A stretch of DNA of 64,000 nucleotides. Origin: JAEUHM01 sp964538625. Lineage in GTDB: Bacteria > Verrucomicrobiota > Verrucomicrobiia > Verrucomicrobiales > Verrucomicrobiaceae. The stretch lies in contig CAZIGH010000028.1 in assembly GCA_964538625.1 (NCBI GenBank), forward strand, positions 1-64,000, given 5' to 3'. This document shows, piece by piece, positions 52,495 to 61,900 of the stretch. The position numbers were made by a program, and so were the translations under genes. Under the pieces are notes generated by a model, which saw only the letters and a list, made by a program, of their open reading frames with translations, was not told where the DNA came from and made no database searches. Each line of letters begins with the position of its first letter. The first letter of the stretch is position 1.

Positions 52495-53763
52495 TCACTT
52501 CCACTTGGCGTCCGCTGCGTCCAGATACCGCTCCCAATCATAGTCGGTGACGTCATGGATGCCAGTGCGGTAGTGATAGCGCACCGCATCTCCCACCGGC
52601 GTGTTCAATCCCGGTGGATCGTTAGCCTCCAGGCCTTTCAGCCCGAAGAGTTGATACACCGGACCCGCATGATATCCCGATAGGTATTCACCTTTTGGAT
52701 CCGCCCACTCGTCCTTCTCCGCGCTGCCTATGCAGACCATCCGCGGTGCCACGAGTGCGATGAGCATGTGCTGGTCCACCGGCAGCGCGGGCACGTTATC
52801 CGCGTAGGTGGCATACCTTCCACAGAACCAGTGAGGAAACGCGGTGGTGATGATCTTCGTTGTTTCACCGAAGTCGCGCCTAGCCAAGGCAGCTCCGCCC
52901 TCGCCCGAGTTGTTTGAGATCACGATGCCGAAACGCTCGTCCTGAGCCCCCGCCCAGAGGGACGTTTTACCCAGTCGGGAGTGTCCTATCACCGCAGCGC
53001 GTGCGGCATCGACACTCTTCACCTCCTTGCAGGCGTCCAGCATTCGGCTCAGGCCCCAGGCCCAGGCACCAATGGCTCCCCAGTCATCCTCTTTCCACTT
53101 GGTCTCCGCTCCGTCTGCACTCAAAGCAGCACGGAGGCCAGACTTCCAGCCCTCCGCATGGTCTGGCTCTATGTCACCATAGTAAGCCGTGGCCACGGCA
53201 TAACCTCGTTTCAAAATCATCTCCAGAGGCCAGCGGGAGGACTCCTTGCCCCTCGCCTCCTCCGTGGCGCGGTTGTCCACCACGCCGCGATCTTTTGAGG
53301 GCCGCATCCAGCGGGTAGAGAGCGGCACATCAGGCTCCGTGCTCACCGCATGGTTGCCCTGAAAGCTGAGTCCCACAAAAACTGGCACAGGAGCCGCCAC
53401 ACCGTTCGGCGCATAGACCATCATCTGGATGCCCTCCCACTTGGGCACGGATGGGATGTGAATCCGCACCAGGGTCCGTGTGGCGAGTCCGCCCAGCGCG
53501 TCCGCCTTGATCGCCAGGACCTCCGCCGCCGTCGCGGGCGTCTGTGGAGTGCGCCCATACACATGGGAGCGGAAGAGCTCCATGACTTCGCCCCTCCGGG
53601 ACTTCACCCACTGCTCCTTGTTCGTCACCAAGGTCCCGTCTCCGGCCCTCAGCACCTCTGGCAGCGGGTGGTCTCCCACCTTGCTCTCATCATAGTTCAC
53701 CCGCCGCTCCTGGGCCAAACCCAGCGCCGTCACGCCAAAAAAGAAAATCGCAGTCCGCATCAT
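52495..53763 (-). CDS. CE15 glucuronoyl esterase-like hydrolase
   Basis: Exported alpha/beta hydrolase of 422 residues with signal MMRTAIFFFGVTALGLAQ. The nucleophile elbow GHSRLGKTSLW places Ser262 in the G-x-S-R-x-G-K pattern of carbohydrate esterase family 15. The acid/His region lies in NNSGEGGAALARRDFGE and the C-terminal RTGIHDVTDYDW. CE15 enzymes split the ester between lignin and 4-O-methyl-glucuronate in xylan, releasing glucuronoyl units. The gene reads into the glucuronokinase and flavoprotein genes after a 106-bp gap. Acetylxylan-esterase-like relatives are the main alternative. Confidence 0.87.
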   Translation of the reverse strand: MMRTAIFFFGVTALGLAQERRVNYDESKVGDHPLPEVLRAGDGTLVTNKEQWVKSRRGEVMELFRSHVYGRTPQTPATAAEVLAIKADALGGLATRTLVRIHIPSVPKWEGIQMMVYAPNGVAAPVPVFVGLSFQGNHAVSTEPDVPLSTRWMRPSKDRGVVDNRATEEARGKESSRWPLEMILKRGYAVATAYYGDIEPDHAEGWKSGLRAALSADGAETKWKEDDWGAIGAWAWGLSRMLDACKEVKSVDAARAAVIGHSRLGKTSLWAGAQDERFGIVISNNSGEGGAALARRDFGETTKIITTAFPHWFCGRYATYADNVPALPVDQHMLIALVAPRMVCIGSAEKDEWADPKGEYLSGYHAGPVYQLFGLKGLEANDPPGLNTPVGDAVRYHYRTGIHDVTDYDWERYLDAADAKWK

Positions 53764-53897
53764 GTCGAAACAACAAACGCTGGAAACGGCACCGAACTAT
53801 TCAGGACTCGCAAAATCATCTTGCCCAAAGCATCGAATCCGCCACAGTAACGGCCCGCCTCACCAGCGGGCGAAACTTGGTAGCAACCAGTCAATCG

Positions 53898-53987
53898 GGA
53901 CAGATGGCAGAGTGGTCGAATGCGCACGCTTGGAAAGCGTGTTCACCTTAATCGGTGACGAGGGTTCGAATCCCTCTCTGTCCGCCA
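53898..53987 (+). tRNA. tRNA-Ser (GGA)
   Basis: A complete class II tRNA folds here: acceptor stem GGACAGA pairing with TCTGTCC, anticodon loop TTGGAAA with anticodon GGA for serine codons UCC and UCU, a long variable arm (CACC pairing with GGTG), and a T-arm GAGGG-TTCGAAT-CCCTC. A discriminator G is followed by an encoded CCA. It lies between the CE15 esterase gene and the DUF3817 gene. Confidence 0.96.
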
Positions 53988-54022
53988 CTTCTTCCTCGTC
54001 TGCCAGCACGTCCCTCCCCAAA

Positions 54023-54337
54023 ATGCAGAACGTTTCTTTCCTCAGACGCATCGCGCTCATCGAGGGCGTGTCCTTTCTCATCCTCCTCGGCATCGCTATG
54101 CCGCTCAAGTACCTTTGGGGTCAACCCCTCGCGGTCAAGGTCACCGGCTGGATTCATGGCGTTCTCTTTGTCATGTTCTGCTGGTCGCTTCTTCAAGTCA
54201 TGCTGCAGCACCACTGGTCTTTCGCCAGAGCGGCCGTCGTCTTCATTGCCTCGCTGGTTCCCTTTGGTCCGTTCATCCTGGACAAGCACATGAAGCACTG
54301 GGAGAGAGAAACCACCACTGACCAAGAGCTGCCATGA
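54023..54337 (+). CDS. DUF3817 membrane protein
   Basis: A 104-residue integral membrane protein of the DUF3817 family. It has three hydrophobic stretches (SFLILLGIAMPLKYLWG, GWIHGVLFVMFCWSLLQVM and AAVVFIASLVPFGPFILD) and the conserved WIHGVLF and HMKHWE motifs, which suggests a small helical bundle in the inner membrane. The function is not known. An open frame extends upstream through the tRNA gene to 53762, but the ATG at 54023 is the only sensible start. Its stop overlaps the ispF start (ATGA at 54334-54337). Confidence 0.88.
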   Translation: MQNVSFLRRIALIEGVSFLILLGIAMPLKYLWGQPLAVKVTGWIHGVLFVMFCWSLLQVMLQHHWSFARAAVVFIASLVPFGPFILDKHMKHWERETTTDQELP

Positions 54338-54813
54338 GCCGCGTCGGCATAGGATACGACGTTCACCCTTTTCAAGAGGGCCGCCGTCTCGTACTTGGTG
54401 GCGTAGAGATTCCGCACTCGCGGGGACTGAAAGGCCACTCCGATGCCGATGTGCTCTGCCATGCCATCGCGGATGCCCTGCTCGGCTCCCTCGGCCTGCC
54501 AGACATAGGTTACTATTTCCCGCCATCGGATGCCAGCATCGAAGGCATCAGCAGCCTGCGCATCCTCGAAAAGTGTGCCTCGCTAGCTTCAGAAAAAGGT
54601 TTCGTCATCGAGAACATCGACAGCACTCTCATCGCGGAAGCCCCCAAGGTGATGAAGCACGCCCCACTCATGAAGGAGCGCATGGCAGCCGCACTCGGCA
54701 TCCAGCCCGACCAGGTGGGCGTAAAGGCCACCACCAACGAACGACTCGGCTTCGTAGGCCGGGGAGAAGGCATCGCCGCCATGGCTGTGGCCAGCGTGCG
54801 AAAGGCGGAATAG
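54334..54813 (+). CDS. ispF: 2-C-methyl-D-erythritol 2,4-cyclodiphosphate synthase
   Basis: Enzyme of 159 residues in the non-mevalonate isoprenoid route; it cyclises CDP-methylerythritol 2-phosphate to the cyclodiphosphate. The family signature is complete: MSRVGIGYDVHPF at the N-terminus, GLKGHSDADVLCHAIADALLG with the metal-binding Asp and His, DIGYYFPPSD, and TTNERLGFVGRGEGIAA. The trimeric enzyme has this size. It overlaps the DUF3817 gene by 4 bp and is followed, after 76 bp, by a type II secretion gene. Confidence 0.97.
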   Translation: MSRVGIGYDVHPFQEGRRLVLGGVEIPHSRGLKGHSDADVLCHAIADALLGSLGLPDIGYYFPPSDASIEGISSLRILEKCASLASEKGFVIENIDSTLIAEAPKVMKHAPLMKERMAAALGIQPDQVGVKATTNERLGFVGRGEGIAAMAVASVRKAE

Positions 54814-54889
54814 TCCCCCGCCTTGAAACATCCCACTTATCGCGTGGAGGTTGCGCCCGCCCGGTTTACCGCTTCCTTCAGCCATCGCC

Positions 54890-56152
54890 ATGCCCCAGTT
54901 CGCCTATCAAGCCATAGATGCCTCCGGAAAGGAATCCACCGGGGTGCTGGAGGCTGCTGACCGGGCATCAGCCGTGCGCTCCCTCACCGGAAAGGGACTC
55001 CAGCCTTTCAAGGTAGCGGAATCCACCGCCTCCACACCGAAAGGCAAACCCGCAGCTGCCAAAGCCAGTGCCAAGGGAAAGTCCGATGACGCTCCCACCG
55101 GCCCCATCAAGCTCAGCGCGGCTCAGGTGCAAATGTTCACGGAAGAACTCTCCGAACTGCTAGAGGCCGGCATGAGGCTCGAGCCCGCACTCAAGATTCT
55201 CGAAGGTAAGGGCGAGGCGCGAAAGATCCCCTTCCGCCGCGTGGCGCAGCGCCTTGGCGACCTTGTGCGCGAGGGCCGGGCCTTTCATGACGCGCTCAAA
55301 CTGGCCTCTCCCTCCTTCGGAGACCTGTATGCCAGTGTGGCCGCAGCCGGTGAAGCCAGCGGCTCCCTGGGCGTCGCCATGAAGCGGCAGTCCCAATACC
55401 TCACCGCCTCCCGGGAAATGAGGTCGCGGGTCACCATCGCCATGATCTACCCTGGCTTCCTGGTGCTGGCGGGCACCTCGGTGATGATCCTGTTCATCAC
55501 CTTCCTCATCCCCAAGCTCATGCAGCTCGTCAAGAGCACCCGCGGCACCATGCCAAAAGCTGCTGAAGTGCTCATAGCCCTGAACACCTTCTTCCGTGAG
55601 AACTGGCTCATCATGCTGCTCACCTTCGTGGTGGCCGCCATCGCCTTCACCCTGTGGGTGCGCACGAAGGCCGGCAGACTGCAATGGGATGAATGGAAGC
55701 TCAAGATGCCCTTCATAGGCCGCACCCTCTCTGCCGGTTTTCATTCCCAGTTTCTCGAAACACTGGCCAGCCTGGGTGCCGGCGGTCTGCCTCTGCTCAA
55801 GGGCATGGAACTAGCCCTGCGCGTCACGCCCAACCTCCACGCCCAGGCACAGCTCAGCAAAGCCATCGAAGTCGTCCGAGACGGTGGAGCTCTCTCACGT
55901 GCCCTGGAACGCACCAAGCTCTTCCCAGACAACCTCATTGAAATGGTGCGTCTCGGCGAGCACACCGGCGACCTGCCCGGAGCACTGCGCCGCGCCGCAG
56001 ACCGCTGTGGAAGAGAGCTCTCCAAAGCCCTGGAAGCCCTCGCCGCGCTCATTCAGCCCATCATCATCTTCGTGCTCGCAGCCATCGTAGGCCTCATCGC
56101 ATGGCTCATGATCTCCATCATTTTCGACACCGTCACCAACCTCAAACGCTAA
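54890..56152 (+). CDS. gspF: Type II secretion system protein F
   Basis: Inner-membrane platform protein of 420 residues. It begins MPQFAYQAIDASGKESTG, the typical GspF/PilC N-terminal domain, and holds two T2SSF domains (about 95-225 and 285-405), each with acidic helices, around hydrophobic segments (MIYPGFLVLAGTSVMILFITFLI and the C-terminal IIIFVLAAIVGLIAWLM). A linker of about 45 residues rich in Ala and Lys precedes the first domain. It starts a four-gene run with gspG and two minor pseudopilins. gspE and gspD are not in the window. The frame is open to 54851; ATG 54890 is the family start. Confidence 0.93.
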   Translation: MPQFAYQAIDASGKESTGVLEAADRASAVRSLTGKGLQPFKVAESTASTPKGKPAAAKASAKGKSDDAPTGPIKLSAAQVQMFTEELSELLEAGMRLEPALKILEGKGEARKIPFRRVAQRLGDLVREGRAFHDALKLASPSFGDLYASVAAAGEASGSLGVAMKRQSQYLTASREMRSRVTIAMIYPGFLVLAGTSVMILFITFLIPKLMQLVKSTRGTMPKAAEVLIALNTFFRENWLIMLLTFVVAAIAFTLWVRTKAGRLQWDEWKLKMPFIGRTLSAGFHSQFLETLASLGAGGLPLLKGMELALRVTPNLHAQAQLSKAIEVVRDGGALSRALERTKLFPDNLIEMVRLGEHTGDLPGALRRAADRCGRELSKALEALAALIQPIIIFVLAAIVGLIAWLMISIIFDTVTNLKR

Positions 56153-56164
56153 CCGCCCACCCGC

Positions 56165-56635
56165 ATGAAAACTACCGCTCCATCTTCCAACCAGCATCGA
56201 ACCGCATCATCTCTGGCCCCTCTCGCACTGTCCACGAGCAAAGGCTTCACCCTCATGGAAATGATGCTCGTGCTCGCCATCATCGCCGTCATCGTAGGCA
56301 TTGCTATTAACGGCATCATGGGGGCCGGCGAGCAGGGTGATCTCACCAAGGCCCAGATCACCATCTCCAACCTGGAGACCAAGCTCACCCAGTTCAAGCT
56401 CAACGCCCTGCGCTATCCCACCCAGGGAGAGGGCCTGGAAGCCCTCGTCAAGAAACCCGGCGGCCTCAACAAGCCATGGATTCAGGGCACCACTGCCGAG
56501 AACCTCATTGACCCCTGGGGCGAGACCTATCAATACCGCAACCCCGCCAAACGCAGCAACAAGGCCTACGACGTTTTCTCCAAAGGCCCCGACAAACAAG
56601 AGGGCACCAGCGATGACATCGGGAACTGGCAGTAG
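56165..56635 (+). CDS. gspG: Type II secretion system major pseudopilin G
   Basis: Pseudopilin of 156 residues with the prepilin cleavage motif KGFTLMEMMLVLAIIAVIVGIA; cleavage would fall after the Gly and Glu5 is present. The globular part has PTQGEGLEALVKKPGG, LIDPWGETYQYRNPA and a C-terminal SKGPDKQEGTSDDIGNW, which matches the calcium-binding loop of GspG. The leader before the Gly is 27 residues, longer than the usual six or so, and contains STSKG. It lies 12 bp after gspF and overlaps the next gene. Confidence 0.95.
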   Translation: MKTTAPSSNQHRTASSLAPLALSTSKGFTLMEMMLVLAIIAVIVGIAINGIMGAGEQGDLTKAQITISNLETKLTQFKLNALRYPTQGEGLEALVKKPGGLNKPWIQGTTAENLIDPWGETYQYRNPAKRSNKAYDVFSKGPDKQEGTSDDIGNWQ

Positions 56636-57110
56636 CCTCCCAAAGGAGCGTCTGAGCTTCTCCCGGCGCGGTTTCTCGCTCATGGAGGTCATCATGGTGC
56701 TCGCCGTCATCGCCATGGTGGTGGGCTTGGCGATCGCCATGTTCGTCATGGCAGATGAAGACAACGGCTTAAAGGGCCCTCCAGAGGACTTGGCCAGGAT
56801 GACCAAACAGGCCTCACGCAGCGCCGTGGTGCTCGGCAGGCCGGTCGTCATCGCGTTCGGCAAAGAAGGTTTCACCCTCATCGGCGGAGACGGAGATGCC
56901 TCCGTACTGCCAGAGGGCATGAAGGTCAAATACCAGCGCTGGAATAGCGGACGCCGCTGGTATGACACGGACAACCTCAACTGGACCTTCTTCCCCAGCG
57001 GCATCTGCGACGCACTGCGCTTCCGCTTTGAGGGCACCAAAGAAGTCACCGAGATAGCCTTCCATCCGCTCACCGGCTCCATCACCGAACAACTGGTACT
57101 CGCAAGATGA
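56613..57110 (+). CDS. gspH: Type II secretion minor pseudopilin, GspH-like
   Basis: Pseudopilin of 165 residues starting at ATG 56613, within gspG and in another frame (23-bp overlap). The prepilin motif RRGFSLMEVIMVLAVIAMVVGLAI is clear; the globular part contains VVLGRPVVIAFGKEGFTLIGGDG and SGICDALRFRFEGTK. Order and size fit GspH, the first minor pseudopilin. The frame is open further upstream inside gspG (from 56301), which would give a long unnatural N-terminus, so I use the short form. The stop overlaps the next start (ATGA). Confidence 0.85.
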   Translation: MTSGTGSSLPKERLSFSRRGFSLMEVIMVLAVIAMVVGLAIAMFVMADEDNGLKGPPEDLARMTKQASRSAVVLGRPVVIAFGKEGFTLIGGDGDASVLPEGMKVKYQRWNSGRRWYDTDNLNWTFFPSGICDALRFRFEGTKEVTEIAFHPLTGSITEQLVLAR

Positions 57111-57526
57111 AGACTCCCTTCCATCCCTGTCGAAAGGCCGGCTTCAGCCTGCTTGAGGTCATGCTGGCACTGGCCATCTTCGCCTCCGCCGGGGTCATGC
57201 TGGTGGCTACGATCAACGAGATCGGCACCATCACCATCCAAGCTCGCACCCTGCGCAATGTGGAGCAGGGCATCGAATCCCTCCTCGACGAGCACAGCAA
57301 GGCACCCCAGATGATGGAACTGGAAAAAGACATGAAGCCCGGTGCCGACGGCATCGCTTACAAAGTCACCGTGCGCCCGCTGGAAGATCTCAAAAACCAG
57401 GACAACCAGATCCTCAACGGACTCTTCATCATCAAAGTCCAGGCACGCTGGCAGGAAGACGGACAGAACATGGACATGTCTGCAGAAACCATCCGCTACG
57501 CCGGCATGTATCTGCCCGGCCAATGA
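57107..57526 (+). CDS. Type II secretion minor pseudopilin, GspI-like
   Basis: Pseudopilin of 139 residues with the cleavage motif KAGFSLLEVMLALAIFASAGVML and Glu5 preserved. The short globular domain (IESLLDEHSKAPQMMELEKDM, VTVRPLEDLKNQDNQ) has the size of GspI, which caps the pseudopilus with GspJ and GspK. Those two are not seen here. It starts at ATG 57107, overlapping the previous stop by 4 bp, and precedes the haem protein gene by 73 bp. Confidence 0.82.
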   Translation: MKTPFHPCRKAGFSLLEVMLALAIFASAGVMLVATINEIGTITIQARTLRNVEQGIESLLDEHSKAPQMMELEKDMKPGADGIAYKVTVRPLEDLKNQDNQILNGLFIIKVQARWQEDGQNMDMSAETIRYAGMYLPGQ

Positions 57527-57599
57527 CACAGGACTGTCATTCTCTGCCCAAGAATTGCGCTGCAAACAAAATCACCTCACCCGGGAACGTTCCCTGCTC

Positions 57600-58898
57600 A
57601 TGCGGACGCCCAGTCCATCCCTAGTTGCTCTGCTTTCCCTCATCTTGACCTTCCGCCTTTCGGCGGAGAACCAGTATGAGAACCCGCCCGTCAACTACTC
57701 AGCCACCAGTCCAAATGACGCCACCACGGCTCTCGAGGAACGGATCCGCGCTGGGGAAGTGACCCTGCCCCGTGGTGACGGCTGGAAGCTGCTCCATGCC
57801 TTGCAGCAGCACTACCAGATACCGGATGCCTCCCAGGTCATGGTCTTCTCCAAGACCAGCAAGCAGAATGATCTCATCTCCCCAGCCACACCGCGCGTCA
57901 TCTACTTCAGCGACAACGCCTACCTTGGATATGCCGTTGGGGGTTCCATCGAAGTGGCTACTATCGATCCCGTTCTCGGACCGGTCTTCTACCTCATCGA
58001 CCCAGATACTCCAGCGCGTCGCCCCATGCGCTTCCAACGGGATCAAAGCTGCCTCTCATGCCATGGCGGGCCGTTTTCGCCCGAAATGCCGGGTATTCTC
58101 GTGCGCTCCGTCACGCCAGGACCGCTCGGTCATCCCATCATGAGCCAAGGCAGCACGGTGGTGGACACCACCACGCCGTTCAAGGACCGCTGGGGCGGCT
58201 GGTACGTCACCGGCAACCACGGAAAGGACAAACACCGTGGAAACGTGACCGCCGAGGAAAACGGAGAAGCCGTGACCCGGGACGAAGAGCGCGGGCAAAA
58301 CGTCAGCGACTTGAGTGCCTTCTTCGACACGGCCCCCTATTCCAGGAAAACCAGCGACATCGTGGCCCTCATGGTGCTGGAGCATCAGTCAAGCACGCAG
58401 AACATCCTCACCAAGGCCAACCACACCGCCATGCGGGCCATGCACATGCAGACCAGTCTGCAACGCGAGCTGGGTGAACCTGTGGTGAATGAACCCATGG
58501 GCACCGCCGAGCGCATGATCCAACACGCCGTGGAAGACGTGCTGGATGCCATCCTTTTCAAAGATGAAGCCGCGCTTCCAGATGGCGGTATCGAAGGGGA
58601 CCGTGAGTTCCTGGAGGCCTTCACCGCCAGCGCACCACTTTCAAAAGAGGGCCGCTCACTGAAGGACTTTCAGTTGCTGGACAGGCTCTTCAAATATCGC
58701 TGTTCCTACATGGTATATGGCGTCACGTTTCAGAACTTCATGCCCGTGCTTAAGGTGCGCGTCCTCAAAGCGCTGAGGGACACGCTCACCTCCCCCGCCC
58801 CGCCGCCGCGCTACGCCTACCTTACCGACAGCGAGCGGAGGAACATTCATCAGATTCTGACGGAGACGCTGAAGGGCTACGGGATGAGTGAGAAGTGA
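57600..58898 (+). CDS. Exported one-haem protein of unknown function
   Basis: About 432 residues with a signal peptide (MRTPSPSLVALLSLILTFRLSA). A single haem-binding motif CLSCH lies at 151-155 in DQSCLSCHGG; no second CxxCH is visible. The region around it (PMRFQRDQSCLSCHGGPFSPEMPGIL) is followed by helical stretches with HQSSTQNILTKANH and MQTSLQRELGEPVV. I recognise this as a protein type known from PVC genomes but without an assigned role. The frame is open to 57342 in another reading; ATG 57600 follows the pseudopilin gene. It may be transcribed with the secretion genes. Confidence 0.8.
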   Translation: MRTPSPSLVALLSLILTFRLSAENQYENPPVNYSATSPNDATTALEERIRAGEVTLPRGDGWKLLHALQQHYQIPDASQVMVFSKTSKQNDLISPATPRVIYFSDNAYLGYAVGGSIEVATIDPVLGPVFYLIDPDTPARRPMRFQRDQSCLSCHGGPFSPEMPGILVRSVTPGPLGHPIMSQGSTVVDTTTPFKDRWGGWYVTGNHGKDKHRGNVTAEENGEAVTRDEERGQNVSDLSAFFDTAPYSRKTSDIVALMVLEHQSSTQNILTKANHTAMRAMHMQTSLQRELGEPVVNEPMGTAERMIQHAVEDVLDAILFKDEAALPDGGIEGDREFLEAFTASAPLSKEGRSLKDFQLLDRLFKYRCSYMVYGVTFQNFMPVLKVRVLKALRDTLTSPAPPPRYAYLTDSERRNIHQILTETLKGYGMSEK

Positions 58899-58939
58899 TA
58901 AGGAAGAAGGGAAAAGGGGAAGCTCAAGGGGCACGCCAT

Positions 58940-61900
58940 TCACTTCTTCGCCAAAGCCTCCAGGTAGTCCAGCAAACTGGCAAACTCCTTCACGGTGAAG
59001 TTGTTCATCAGCATAGGTGGCATCATGGAGGTAGGTAGCTTCTCACGCCGGGCGATGTCCGCCGTCTTGTAAGTGAACTCTTGCGCGGCAATGTTCCGCA
59101 TCTTGATCTCACTGGCTCCTTCCAGCGTAATGAAGCCCATCTGCATAGTACCGTCTTTCAGTGTGACGGTCTCACTGGCAAATCCCTGCGCGATGGTTTT
59201 GTTCGGATCAAGGATGGCCTCCGCTAGTTCCTTGCGTTTGTAGGTCTGCGCGATGTTGCCCAGATACGGCCCCTTGAGCGGCTCAGACTCCCGCACCGTA
59301 TGGCAGGCCACGCAAGTGGCGCGGGTGAATACCATTTCCCCAAGCGCCAAGTTCCCCTTTTCTCGCAGCACGGCATCCAGCGCTTCTTCCGGCTTCAGCG
59401 TGGAGAGCTTGGGCGTCTTGTCCTCCACCTTCTCCAGGCGCATCGACTTTGCGGCGCGTTCAGCTGCGCCTCTCACCTGCTCATCAGGATCGTCCAGTGC
59501 CGCAAGCACCTTGGCTGCACTGGCCATGTGCTTGGTGGCACTGATGGCGTCAACGATGAGCTTGCGATGCTTCGGTTCCGCCCAGCCTTTATCGAGCGCC
59601 TTCTGCGAAAGCTCTATGGACTCTGGGCTGCCGGTCTTGCGGTTCGCGAGATTCAGCAGGGCTGCGTTCGCATACATGGACACTGGCCACTCGAGTTTGT
59701 CCGCGATTTGCTCGATGAGCAGGTGATGGTTTTCGAGTTTCGGCGAGTTCAGGAAGGCGTTGAGTGCGGCTTCGTATTCTTTGCCGGACTCCGGCATCTT
59801 CTTGAGAGCGTCCAGCGCTGCAATGGTGGCCCGCACAGCCCCGGCGCTGTCGGTTTTGGAGAGAGCGGTGATGGCGTGCGAAAGCGCCACTGATCCGACC
59901 GATCCGTCTGATCCGATGGACTTCACCATCCCCACCAGCAACGGCACTGCCTCCGTCGGGATGTCCTCTTCCTCCGCGAGCTGCGCTGCCAAATCAGGCA
60001 GCACTTTAGGGTCCTCCTTTGCTAGCGCTAGGATGCGCTGCTGCGCCTCATTGAACTTGATCCGGTTGCGGTTCATCTCTTTCACCAGGAAGGCGGCTTC
60101 TTCCTGCGACGCCCTCGCCAGCGCATCCTTCAGTGCGACCGCGATCTTCGGCGTCTCGCTCCATGCCTCTGGCTGGTAATACGGCCCCCGTGTGTCCGGC
60201 CGCGTGCCCCACGAGTCGCCCTTCCACTCGCCTTCCTTGAAATGGAGACGGCACAGTGCCGCGAGGATGCCCTGGCGCAAGGCGGGATCGGTGGCCTTGC
60301 CGAGACGCTCGATGAGGCCCGCGACGACATCCGGTTCGTGCATCATAGCCAGAGAACGCAGAAGGCGTGTGCGCTCACTGCTTGCTTCATCGAGCGCCGC
60401 AAATGCTTGTTTGCTGAGATGGCGAGCGGACACCGCGCGAATGGCTGTGAGCGAGATGACCTCGTCAGCGTGAGCAATGGCAGCGATGACCTGTTCAACG
60501 GAGCCGCCAGTCCTGAGTGAGGCCACCAGATTGCGTTCAGCAATTCGATAATCACCAACCTTGCGCTGATAGACTTCTGCCAGCTTGCTGCCACGACGCA
60601 GTAGTTCACGCTGGGCTTCGATGCGGCGACGATAGCTATGCGGCTGGGTGAGGTCGAGCACCTTAACCAACTCATCATCCTTCGCTTTGGCAAAATCCGG
60701 CAGCGGCTCCGCTTTGAAGCCCTTCGGCTTCACCTGCACGATGTAACCGACATCTGGCCCCTCCCAGTTGAAGGTAGCCCCCTTCCAGCTGGCGCAATAG
60801 ACGCGACTCATGGCATCGACATCGGCGTCGGTGGGGCGGGTCATTTGGATGAAGGGTTCCGGCTTGCGGGTCTCTTCAAACGTCGCGCCCTTGGGCTTCA
60901 ACTGATGATGATACAACGCGCCAGTGCCCCAGTCGGCGGTGAAGGGTGCGTTGTTCCATTCTCCGAAGCCGGGCTCGTCGATGTAAACCGCACCGCATCC
61001 GCTGCCGCCGCCGTAGTCGGCGATGGGTTGGATGCACTCGTCGTTGAAGTTCTTGTAGAGGCGCGGGTAGCCATGGTCGTCGAGGCCGGTGAAGTGATGG
61101 AAGCGCACATTCCAGCCGCCACCGTCGTTCGTATTGTCCCGGGCGAACAAGTCCATGAGCGGACTGATGGCGACCTCCAGGATGTTGCGCGTACCGGTGG
61201 AGTAGATTTCCAGTCCGGTGCCATCGGGCCGCAAACGCACCACACCACCGCCGCGCATTTGCAGGCTGCGGCCATCGGTGCCTACCGCCTTCATGAAACC
61301 GAAGTCACCCACGGCCACATAAAGCCAGCCGTCGATCCCGAGACTGAGGCCGTTCGTGGTGTGGTCGGCGGGGCGGTCTTTGAATCCGAAGGCGATGTCT
61401 TTGATGAGGATGTTTTGTTTCTCAGCCACGCCATCGCCATCGGCATCAATGAACTCGCTGAGATGCGGCGGATGCACGAGAAAGAGGCGGTCGTGATCCC
61501 AGACCAAGCCACGCGGGCTGTCCACCTCGCAGAAGACTTTCGTTTCATCGGCCCGGCCATCGCCATCGAGATCACGCAAACGAATGACGCGTCCACGCTT
61601 CGGGTTGCGCCCCAGCGAGCCGTTCCCATCCGAGGAAACATAAAGCGTGCCGTCTGGCGCAGCGGCGACGAAGACCGGGTAGTTCGCTGCGGCGCTGTTG
61701 GCGAAAAGCGTGACCTCAAAACCTTCTGGGACCTTCACGTCCTTTAGAATGGCAGCCTCCTGCTCGGGCGTGAGTTTGACGATCTTTGGCGGGACATTGC
61801 CGCTCTTTGAGTAATCCGAGTTATCCGACGGATCAGCCTGCTGAACGAGCGTCAGCCCTGTCAACTTCACTTCACGAATGCTTGCCCAACCGCCCTGGTT

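Noticed and set aside
53762..54022. Open frame extending the DUF3817 gene upstream
   Set aside because: It runs through the tRNA-Ser gene in full; the DUF3817 product needs only the ATG at 54023.
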